Source of the DNA: Misgurnus anguillicaudatus
Lineage: Eukaryota > Chordata > Actinopteri > Cypriniformes > Cobitidae
NCBI RefSeq assembly: GCF_027580225.2
Contig: NC_073343.2
Location: 1,674,001-1,738,000, forward strand
Length of the DNA stretch: 64,000 bases
Direction of reading: 5' to 3'
The translations under genes and the position numbers were made by a program. Below are positions 26,701 through 38,700 of the stretch, piece after piece. Position 1 is the stretch's first letter. Each line of letters begins with the position of its first letter. The notes below the pieces were generated by a model. That model searched no databases. It had not been told where the DNA came from and worked only from the letters and a program-made list of their open reading frames with translations.

Positions 26701-29700
26701 CATCCGTCTGTGTGCTGGCCTATTTAAGGAATGATTGCATAATTTGAGAACCAAACATTTCACAATTTTTTATTAGAAGTGTACCGCAATAAAGTAGAAA
26801 ATTAAATACTTACTTCCCCGATGTTTTTGGAGCTGGCGTTTGAGGTAGGGAGAGCTCCTGCAAGTATACATGTATTTATTTACAGACGCTTTCACCAGTG
26901 GCAACTTACAAATGTAAAAAACTTACAAACTTACATTTAACTTTTTCGCTTAATGGGATGGTTCACCCAAAAATTAAAAAATTCTGTAATCATTTACTCA
27001 CCCTAATGTTGTTTTAAACTTATTAGGAAAAGCAAATGCTATGGAAGCCAATGTGTACCGTAAACTGTGCAGTTACCATCATTTATCAGAATATCTTCTT
27101 TTGTATTCAACAGAATAAAGGTTTTAAACAACATGAAGGTAAGTAAATGATTACAGAACTATCCCTTTAAGAGCCAACAACGCGTACATTATACAAAGCT
27201 ACTAGGGATGCTCCGATCGATCGGCTGCAAATCGGTATTGGCCGATAACGGCATTAAATGACTCGATCGGTACTCACTAAATTTGCAGATCTCATACACC
27301 AATCTTTCCATTTACTTGTCATCATAGGGATCCTTAATGTGGCTGCAATTTTTATAACCAGTCGGGCATGTGCAACGGGCAGATTTGGATTTCTCTCTTT
27401 GCCTTTACAGAAATATGTGTATTTTCTATGAGAACAGTCATAACAGCGTGACACGTCTTCACATCCTCATCAAACAGTGAATACAACACATATCTATCGC
27501 AGACAATTGCATCCTCATGCCGAAAGTTTAATATTTGCATGCGTTTTGATAGTTTACATTTTTATTTTCCTCACAGCCACTCTCGTCCGCATACACCCAT
27601 CGCGCGGACACAGAGCTACCTGTCATCAGTGCATGTGAACAGAGCGATCTCTCTCATGTCTTATGCTGCATTTACACCAACCGCGGTAGAGGCGTGAAGC
27701 GTGAGTGATTTCAATGTTAAGTCAATGTGAAGACGCATTGACGCGCGCCTTGAGGTCCCGAGGCGCGAATGAGGCGTTTGGCGCGGCAGACGCGTTTCCG
27801 CCTCATTCGCGAGTCTACCTCGCACGAAAGGAGCGAATTGAGCGTTGTGCGCGGTACTCGTGAATTATGCATTTTGTGCATTTTGTGTTTGACGCGAATT
27901 GCCGGCTGACGCCCGAGTTGAAAAATCTGAACTTTGGCGGAATTTCGCGCCACGTTAACCAATCAGGAGCCTGCTTGCTGCTGTGGTGGCAACCCCGCCC
28001 GGAGTCACTCATTCAACATGAAGGAATGCTTGATATTGTCCGTGAGCAGTCACCCGGAGCTATACACACAAGTTCTTATTTCTATAGAGACAGGAATAAT
28101 AAGGACCTCACTTGGAAGAGTGTCAGTGAGAACATCGGGCAACCTGGTAAGTTGTAATACACATTTCACTTTTGAGTGACGTTTATAGACCCACGCCGTT
28201 TATTTCCCCCCTATAGTAAGGTTACCAAATACAAACCGGTAACTCTCTCGATAAATACACAATCAACATCAGCCATCTTGCAAACAGACAATTGAATAGC
28301 ACTTGCCCCTCCCACAAGAAGCGGATTTTGCCTCTGACGTGCGTCAAATGCTTGCTTTTTCTGCGCGTCTACTTCGCTCTACAAGCGCGAATGCATTCAA
28401 ACTGTTCAAGCGGCGCGGTAGACGTGATTTTGATGCCTGAAACGCGGTTGGTGCAAACTCAGCATTAAAGGGACACAAGGCAGCATTTTTATGTTAATAA
28501 ATCATCTTCGTAAGTCGGTATATGGTTAAATGACTCATTACATGACGAATGAAGACTCTCTCGCCCGCCCCTACCGTCTGAAGGAAGAATACCCCATTTG
28601 CAAGTTCGCTGTATACGACCCGGTGTCCTGCAGTCTTGTAAAGTCTCAGATATAGAAAGCATTTACTCCCAGACACTAGGGGGAGCTAGTAGTGAAATAA
28701 TACTCAGACTTGCCTTGTGTGCCTTTAAAGCTACAGTAACACAATTCATCTCTCAATAAAATCACTCTCTGCCCTTCACTGAAAAACTTGTTGTACTTCA
28801 TACGAATGTGTGTATATTTAATTCATACAGTAAAGACTGAAGTGTTTTAACAGACATAAGACTTTTTAAAGGCATATTAAATTTGCAGAAGAAATATTTG
28901 TTGTGCCTAATTTATTTGGTTCTCCATCAAAACAATAATATACCTAATTACTGCAAGTAATATAACAAATATCTGTGATATTACTTTATCTAGAAGAAAT
29001 GTTAACAGTTACAGTCATAAAAAGAGCTTGCATATCAGCTTGAAGAATCGGTATCGTCCGATCACAAAAAACAACAAATCTGTATTCGGTATCGGCTGCA
29101 AAAATCCTGATCGGAGCATCCCTAAAAGCTACATAATATACAAAACTTTAACATGATAAAAACTACTGGTTTACATGTAGGATTGGACAAAACAAGTATT
29201 AATGCAACAGTTTTTAATCCACAAAACACAAATACCTGTAACAGCAGTATTTCCTGGTAATGTTGAGGCCAGTGACACTACGCCACCAATAACAGGCATG
29301 TCCTTTGAAATGGATAATGGAGCTTGTACAGTAGTGCTGGTGTTTGATACAGTACCTGCAGTGATAAAGACAAAAAAATTAGTAAATAAGAAAGGTAAAT
29401 GTTTGCATCATCATTAAAGTCGATTTGTACAACCACTTTCAGCTTAAAGCAAATTCTTCAAGTCCGTGTAAAGTCATTTTAGATAAATGTTAGAAATGTT
29501 TTGCTGAACCACATACTTAATTGTGGAGATATACCGTTAAACAGTTTTTCCACATTTCTGTGTTCAGGATTATTTGGGAGGGACTAAAATGTTGGCTCGA
29601 TGGCACAATGGAGCCACCAAGCATGGCCACACCCATAACACAATCACGAGCATCCATTTGAAAGTTGAGAGAGCTGGCAGAAGGGTTAGAATACTTCCTG

Positions 29701-32700
29701 TTTTTCAAGATTTTGATAACTTATTTGGCATTTTTTTATCATTCAAATTCACATTTTTTGTGGTGTCACAAACTGAGAACACATTTAATATCAGACTTTA
29801 CACGGACTTTAACCAAGATTACATGAACCTGAGATGAAAAATGATACAGTACTGTTTGGACGCTTATTATTTAGCACACTCTTTGAGCAGAACAGCATCA
29901 AACAGTTCATGTTACAGAAATATTTTTTTTGTCCATACAGGGCGAGGCTTTCCTTTAGTGAGCCCTGCTTCTTACAGCCATAACATTTGGCCATCTGAAA
30001 CACAAAGGTTGTATTTATTGACAAGTGTGTGTGCTTTTATATAGCATGTGTGCATTTCAGTAAGCAATAACTTCAAAATTTGTTCCTGTCATGAAGCCAC
30101 AGATAAATCACATGGTTTGTAAATATGAAGAGTTTGGTTCCAAAACGCAATAAATCCATCTTGACTAATTTCGGTAAAACGCTTTCTATACCAAGAAAGT
30201 GACAAGATAAAAACCACTGTTTTCTGTTACAAACTTTCACATAGCATATTTAAGTTACAAAAACAAAAATAATCTAATCCATAATTAGATTTTCAAAGAT
30301 TTATTATAAAAACTGATTATTTTTCCACAAAAAGCAATAAATTCATGACAAGTTTTTTTCCCCAAAATGCTATAAATCTATTGAATCAATATATAAATGT
30401 GCATTCATCTTTGCCATATTACATTCATTTAGTTGACTAGTGGTCTACACTGATTAAAAAAATAAACATTAATGGCATTACTCAAAACACTTACTCTTTA
30501 TATTAATAACGCTGTCATTGCTGCTGTTATACTTTGGACGTCGTTGCTGAACTTTTTTTGACAGCGATCGGCTGTAAAATGTTTTGGTCCTGCTTGATTT
30601 TCGTTGACTTAAAGTAAAATATCGGAAAGTTTTTTAAGATCCCCTGGGGTCAATGTGTTGGCATGAAAGAAGCTTGATGCTGTCGTGTGAGAACAAGCAA
30701 CAGCTGACATGTTCCCGTCTCCCGAGTGCCTCTTGCATAAATTATTCGATTTTGAGGGCTTCCGTTTCTTTCCCGTCACAGAAAACCCCCACAGGTTTAG
30801 CAATGCCATCAAAGTCTTTTTTTGGTTTCGTTTGTTTGTTGATCACGAAGTACAAAGTATATGAGGAAAACTAGGATTCTGTGTGTATTCAACGCGCCAC
30901 GATTATTGTTTACAATGTGTGGAATGGTGCGCTGTGATTTGTTGAGCGGGTTTATTGCATTTTGCAGATAAGGAGGACTGGCGTTTAACGCGTTTTGGAA
31001 AAAAAGATGACAGAATAACATGGTGGATATTGAATTTTGCGTAAAATTAAGAATTCACTTTTTAATACTGACCTAATACAATACTGATTTTGGCGGTACC
31101 TCGTTTTTTTTTTTAATGGCATTTTTTGCGTTTTGGAACCAAACTCTTCATATATTTAATACTTAAAGAGCACTTATTATGTAAAATCCACTTTTACAAG
31201 TTGTTTGGACATAAATGTGTGCTGGCAGTGTGTGAAAACAACAAAACACATGACACAAATCCACCGTCTCCTTTTTAATCCCCATTAAACCAAAGCAGTC
31301 TCATTAGACATGTCGTTTTTATTCTCTTGTTAATGTGACATCACACTGATAAAGCCCCACCTACGGCCACTGACTGACTGGTTAAATTTACCTAAATGCT
31401 AAATCTAAATGTGTTTGTAGCGCTAACATGGCTAAAGATACTATTGTCTCAAGGGAGTGAGGAGCTGTAACTTATTTGCATGTAAAGGTACACACATGAC
31501 AACAGCACTACAGCCAAATAGGGGGAGTTGGACATGCTATAATAAATGATATGTGGGGAATGTTGAGCAGAAACTTTACAGACACACCTGAGACTAATAT
31601 TAAATCTTGTAAAAATGGACATAAGTGCCCTTTAAAATATACTATTTCTAAATTAATAATGTCCCCCACCAATGCAAAAAAACAAAACCTCTGTGTTTCT
31701 CACCTCATAAAAGAGCACCGTATACTGGGACATGCAGTCTTCTGTGCAAAACTCCTCCAGCTTGCCCCCGAAAAAGTTCTGAACCGTCTTGTGGGTCATG
31801 TTTTGACAGTTTGCACAAAACCTGAACTGAACTCCTTGGCGTTTGGTAAGATCATGCTTAAAAAGCAGTTTACAGCCTATTAAAGAAGAGTGAAGTACAG
31901 GGTGAAACTTTTGTCAAATGGACAACTGGTATTATTTCCTCATCTCAGCAGACATTAATTTAATGGGGTGGCCATAAGCCTCCATTAAAATAGTATTTGA
32001 ATTAATTCTACTAATGTCAAAACAGATCCGAGTTTAACCAGTAATATAATAGTTAAAAACAGGTTGGACATTACAGGAAACAAGTAGGTAAGTTTGACAA
32101 ACCTTCGCAACAAAAATATCTCTGCTGCTTTTCATAAGTGATGACATCTTTGACCACCTTTTCCAGCTTGCAATACTCACAAACAGCTTTTACATTATTC
32201 TCTCTCTTGTATGTTTCACAACACGCTCGAGTGCAGAAGATCCCCGAGTGTCCCTAAAAGAGAATAAGTAATGCAATGCACTACAATTATATAATTGCAT
32301 TGAATTACATTTCACGAAGCCCAAACATGCCACTTTACACACCTTGTATTGAAAGACTTCAGGCTTTTCGTAAAACTGACAATCGCACTGCTTGCAGGTA
32401 AGATACATTTTGTAAGGGGCTGAGGGTGCTTTGCCAGGCCCCTGCTGCATGGCATCTTGAGGGTTTACCAGACCTGGCACATGAGGTGGAACTGGATTTT
32501 GACTTGGGCCAGGCACAGTGGATGAAGATGTCTGGGTGGACTGGGGTTGCTCGATGGGTGGCTGCGATGGTGCAACATTTTGAGGTTCATGCGAGTTCCC
32601 ATTTATCTGGTTATGAGGTTCAGGTGTGTTCATTTTGTCCTGCAAACAAGAACGCACAAAAATTCATTGATTTACTTTAAACAATGATTTAAAAAGGTCA

Positions 32701-35700
32701 AAAGGATTTCTAATGATCTGTATAAATATTCTTTTTTTATTAAAATTACGTTTCTAGGATTGAAAGTACATAGCTGTAAAATGTTTAAAAGAAAATAATA
32801 GGGTTATGGTCCACTAGAGAACTGTTCAATATAATAATTTTTATGATTCATCACAATGCTGATATGAATAATTAGTGCATCAAAGCATAAAAACAAATAA
32901 TCACTTGTTTAAACGAACCGCGATTATTCAAACGAATGGCCGGTTATTCAAACGAATGACCGGTTATTTAAACAAGCGATCATTTACATGAACAATCGTT
33001 TATTTAAACAAAACAATCGATTATTTAAACAAACGCTATTTAAACGAACAACCGATTATTTAAATGAACAAACGATTATTTAAACGAACAAACGACTATT
33101 TAAACGATCGGCCAATTATTTACACAAACAAACTATTATTTACACAAACGATTGGTTATTTAAACAAAATTATTGGTTATTTAAACGGTCGATTATTTAA
33201 ACAATCAATTATTGCTCACACGAGAGTCAGCTATATATAGACCTCTTTGCCCTGATTGGTTGGATTAAATGACCATGATTTTCCAGAATTTAGTTAAATA
33301 AACTGTAATTTTTTTGGAGATATCAAATTAAATCATAGTGTTGTCATTTATATTGTAATCGAATTGTGAGACCATTGATGATGTACACCCCTAGTTGTCA
33401 TCCAGTTTTAAAACACTTTTTTTTTTAATTTTTGTGGTTCACTTGTCTTGTGGTGTGACAAATTATTTTAAGAAGCACAAATAAACGACATGGGCCTGGT
33501 TTCACAGACAAGGCTTAAGCCAGGACTAGGCCTTAGCAAAAATAAACGTTTAAGCAGCTTTTATAAACATGCCCTAGGAAAAAACTTTAATGGTATGTAT
33601 CTTGGCACTGGCATATTTTAAAGATCAGTCGGTGCAGGTTATTTTCAGTTGAGACATCTCAGACATGTGTTTTAGTGTAGGACTAGCCTTAAGCCTCGCC
33701 TGTAAACCCACAAAAGTTAGTGAACTACCTTAAAATATACAGAATTCAACAAACTTTATGAGTGTCATGTAAATACCTGAAATTTGGCCACACAATCTAA
33801 TGAGCAGAAATTTCTAATGGATCCATCAGCAATGGCGAGGTGATACTGAGGAACAGCCAATTTCTTGCAGCTTGTGCAGGGGAAGGAGGTGCCTGAGTAA
33901 AACAAAATCAGAACAAAAAAAATGTACATTCGTTGGGTGAATCTTACAAGAACCTGTAAAGAACATGATCAGGTGATATTTCACACCAAATCAAAATAAA
34001 GTTATATATTGCATAAAGATCTATTTTAGATCTGGACAAGATTTCAATTTATTTAATTGACAAAATGTGCAAATTACACGTCAAACTTTATTATGAAAAT
34101 AACATAAAAATCATACAATTTTAATGGTTTTAAAAGTTTTCTTAAATTAAACTTTGGGGTGAAAAGTGACCTAGACATGGTTTATATTTGTAAAAGCAAC
34201 AAAAGTTGCTAAATACTTTTGGTACTCCAAGTCTTGTTAACACAAAAATAGATACATTTTTTAAAAAAACACACACAACGTACACACGACAACGCTGTAA
34301 AATAAAACATTTGTGTAAACTGAATAGTATAATGCATGCCAGGCCAGTAGATGGCGACGTTACTTTGTAAAAAAACACTACACGCCTGCGCACATACACA
34401 TTCTACTACAAACCAATAAATACCAACAATTAAGATTGCAAAGCAGAGCAGTTTTAATTTGAAGGATGATGAGTTTATTATTTATTTTAAGTGACCCTGC
34501 ATAAAGTGACGAAATTTTGTAAACGTAATAAACTCGGGCATGGAAATAACCTACAAACTTAAGCCAGAAGTATAGTTCGATTTTTATGCATACGTGAGGT
34601 CCGTGTACAATGCGCATGAAGCAAATTTCATCATGAGAATAGTACCCACACACAGATTTTTGTAACCGCGTGTCCAAAAGATTGTAATGTGTAGCCCAAA
34701 AAAGGCTTTGCATTTTGTCGCAACATGCATGCGTAGAACATCTGTAAACATGTACGAGTCAAATAAACTATGCTGTGCAACCGTGCGTGTACACATAAAA
34801 ACAAATTATACTCCAGGTTTAACAAATGCGCGTGACATCGGTATCACAGACTCGCGTGTTCATAGTTTAAACTTATAAGGAGACGACAAGTTTAAAAAAA
34901 AAATGTATCTTCTTCCAAAAGATGTGATTTCATGACCTTAAAACTTTCCTGGTTTCAACTGAAAAAGTTGTCGTGTAAACGGTCCCTAATAAAACACAAG
35001 ATTTACCTGTCAGACTGGGAGACGCTTGACTCATGGCCACACATCTTTGTGAGCAGAAGAATTCTGTGACACCGTGTATGTTCGTGCCATCAATCATTTG
35101 ATCTACAAGTTTTATCTCTTGGCAATAGGGACAGCGAAGCCTCTTGTCACTTTTCTGTAACAAAGTGAGATATGAAAAAGCATTAGGCTCAACTATTAAA
35201 TTGATTTTAGTAATTCTTTTCTTTTAATTCCCTTTCAATGGTCACAAAAGTAGGAAGACAGAAAACCTTCAAAGCGAGAAAAGGAAAATGGGATTGCAAT
35301 ACTAGGCATAACCTGCATTTTCCACGTTAGCACAAGATATCTTAACCATGAGCGCTAGCCACTCAATAAAAGGTTAAAAACAGGCCAGGCACAACTGACA
35401 ACGCAAAAATTTTGATATAAATATGTAGTATAGTATATATTTGGGTAGTGCTGATGTACCTGTTTGTAAGTAGTGATACATTCAGTGCTGCAGAACTTTT
35501 TAATACCATCCTCTATCTGAACCAGGTGATAGTTTCCCGATGCCGTACAATTGCCACAGTTCTCGCAGTAGCTCATGTAGAGGTTTCTAGAAGATCTGAA
35601 GCGTGCAAAGCATTCATCACTGCACAACTTGTGTACAACACCTAGATGAGTCACTTCATGTTGAATCTGTAATGATAAAAATTCACATTTCAAATCGCAT

Positions 35701-38700
35701 AGACAGAGGACATTTATCTCATTTTGAGCACTTGGATGCATTTATTTTTTGTATTATCTACAGGAAAAATACCGTAATCAAGATTTTTTTTAATCATAAC
35801 ACAAAATGTGACCATGGAAACCAGTCATAAGGGCCAATCTTTTTTAAATTAACATTTACACATCATCTGAAAGCTAAATATTAGGCTTTCCATTGATGTA
35901 TGGTTTGTTAGGATAAGACAATATTTGGCAGAAAATCTGGAATCTGAGGGTGCAAAAAAAATCTAAATATTGAGAAAATCGCCTTTAAAGTTGTCCAAAT
36001 TATGTCCTTAGCAACACATATTACTAATGAGTACGAAATTTACTAAATATCTTCATGAAACATGATCTTTACTTAATATCATAATGATTTTTGGCATTAA
36101 AAAAAACAAAATTGATCACTTTGACCAATACAATGTATGGTTGGCTATTGCTCCAAATATACCCGTGCACCAACCAAAAGCATGTTTATTTCTTCAAAAA
36201 ATACATTATATCTCTTTTGAGAATGTTTTTAGCTGTCTTACCTCTTTGACCAGCTTGCACACATTGCAATGTGTTAGTTGATCCGGAGGTGCGTCTTCAT
36301 ATCTGTCTTTATAAATGTTTAAACAAACTGGGCTGCAGAATTCCTTTAGTGTATTCATAGAGCCCACGGGAATGGTTATCAAGTCCTTTAGATTCACAAT
36401 TACCCTGTTTGACAATAAAAATGAAAAATTAACAACACATTAGCATTATTTAAAACATTTGCAAGTTATGTTAATAGTCCTAAATTATATATACTTTCAA
36501 ATATTTAAGATGAAAGTTTTTCCCATCATTTGACCCCGTGTGACAACTGTATACCCAAACGCAACACATGGAAGTTAAAGCACTGCATTAACGGAAATGT
36601 GCCAGGGAACACACACATACTGATAAAATGTTAACCTTGTAATGTACTGTAAGTTGAAAAAAGCGTCTGCCAAAAGCATAAATTTAATGTACGTGTACAT
36701 TTTTGAGCTCTTCTTTCAATACAATAAAGCAAATACTGTCACGTGACTGCCCAAAGTTTCAAAAATAACAAATAGCACAATACATTTTTTTTAGACTTGT
36801 TATAAGTTGTTGAAGAAAAAAGATTTAAACATTATGAAGAAACATAAAATATTAATGAATTATCGGATGGCAGAATTATTATTTTTTTAAGTGAACTATT
36901 CCTTTAAAGAGCACCTATTGTCCGATTCACGCTTTTACATTTCCCTTAGTGTGTATTAGTACGTTAACGATATGCAAAAAGTACAAACCCCAAAGTAAAC
37001 GATGACACGAGTTATCGTTTCCAACGTTAATCTCTTTTCTTGGACTACAACAAACACACAGATTGTACACTGCAAAAAATTATTTTCACAGAATTTTTTT
37101 TTTAGTATTTTTGTCTTGTTTTCAGTAGAAATATCTAAAAATTCCTAAACCAAGATGCTTTTTCCCGATGAGCAAAACGACCCAAGAAAACAAGTCCAGT
37201 TTCTAGACCAAAAACATCAAATCCAAGTGATTTTGTGCATAAAACAAGAGGGTAAGCAAATTTTTCTTGAAAAAAGTGAAAAATGTTCAGCTTTTATGGC
37301 TTACCCCATTTGCAGATTTTGTGCTTGTTTTATGCACAAAATGACCCTAAATTTGGATGTTTTTGGTCTAAAAACTAGACTTATTTTCTTGGGTCATTTT
37401 GCTCATCAAGAAAAAGCATCTTAATTTAAGAATTTTTAGATATTTCTACTGAAAAAAAGACAAAAATTCTTTTTTCTTTATGAGCAAAACGACCCAAGAA
37501 AATAAGTCTAGTTTCCAGACCAAAAACATCAAATCTAAGTGACTTTGTGCATAAAACAAGCAAAAAACTCTGCCAATGGGGCAAGCAAATTTGTCTTGAT
37601 TTTTTCTTGAATTTAGTGCTTTAAAAAAAAATTCAAGATTTTTTGCTTAACCCATTGGCAGATTTTTTGCTTGTTTTATGCACAAAATCACTTAAATTTT
37701 ATATTTTTGGTCTAAAAACTACACTTATTTTCTTGGGTCGTTTTACTCATCAAGAAAATACATCTTAATTTAAGAATTTTTGATATTTTTACTGAAAACA
37801 AGACAAAAATAGTAAGAATTTTTTTCTTGAAAATCATTTTTTTGCAGTGCATGAAGATATCTTGTACATTTCCTACCATAAATTTATCAAGAATTTGTTT
37901 ATTAATAGAAATATGTGTTGCACTGCAAAACGAATATTTTTGTCTTGTTTTCAGTAAAAATATCTAAAACGACCCAATAAAATAAGTCTAGTTTTTAGTC
38001 CAAAAATATCAAATTTAAGTGATTTTGTGCATAAAGCAAGCTAATTTTTCTTGAAAAAAGTAAAAAATGTTCAGCTTTTATGGCTTACCCCATTTGCAGA
38101 TTTTTTTGCTTGTTTTATGCACAAAATGACCCTAAATTTGATGTTTTTTGTCTAAAACTAGACTTATTTTCTTGGGCGTTTTGCTCATCAAGAAAAAGCA
38201 TCTTAATTTAAGAATTTGTAGATATTTTTACTAAAAACAAGACAAAAATACTAATACAAATTTTTCTTGAAAATAATTTTTTGCAGTGTAGGCAACAGTT
38301 TACTTCCTGGGCCTGTTGATGTGGACACGACTGACATTATCATAATTCATCCCGCTTCAGACTCACAGCCTGCAAGTTAACTCCTGTTAGCATTGCATTG
38401 TGAGCGAATCTTTCAAACATGGTAAGGAGCGTTACATTTTCGGTATTCAGACCAATCACAACGTACAGATTAGCTGGCCAATCCGGCACACAGCGCTTTT
38501 TAGATTGGTGAGCTTTGTACAAAATCAATGCATTTGAGGGAGGCAGGGATATCTGGAGCTACAAAAATGTACGGTGTGTGGAAAATAATGCGTTTCTTTT
38601 AACCATAAATCACACAAACACATTGTAATACACAAACTAACGTTTTTTAGCAATGAAATGGTGCCCTTTAAGTGATACCAATGACAAAATTTAAAGCAGA

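Larger units (their letters stand above)
20305..26857 (-). other. zmym4: ZMYM exons for the Pro-rich block, acidic linker and basic stretch
   Basis: Exons 17-22. Exon 18 carries [10 protein letters not shown], typical of the family. Exon 19 (26326-26456) encodes a repeating Pro-Val-Ile-Pro block ending [17 protein letters not shown], also a family hallmark. Exon 21 carries [14 protein letters not shown]. Exon 22 (20305-20399) encodes [16 protein letters not shown], a likely nuclear localisation signal, and joins exon 23 at GRKRS. The intron after exon 22 is 11.3 kb, the longest in the gene. Confidence 0.8.
27203..29124. mobile_element. hAT-like element carrying two further insertions
   Basis: Ends TAGGGATGCTCCGATCGATC and GATCGGAGCATCCCTA. 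Perfect 8-bp duplication AAAGCTAC at 27195-27202 and 29125-29132. Contains the elements 27664-28464 and 28465-28738. Lies between ZMYM exons 16 and 17. Confidence 0.85.
36904..38671. mobile_element. TTAA-flanked element containing two palindromic elements
   Basis: Outer ends TTAAAGAGCACCTATTG and ATGGTGCCCTTTAA are imperfectly inverted. Inside are two foldbacks of the CACTGCAAAAA family at about 37069-37853 and 37921-38288. Sits in the intron between ZMYM exons 7 and 8. Confidence 0.55.

Noticed and set aside
34142..34878. Several open frames on both strands
   Set aside because: Within a repeat that recurs at 48.7-49.5 kb; no conserved protein pattern.
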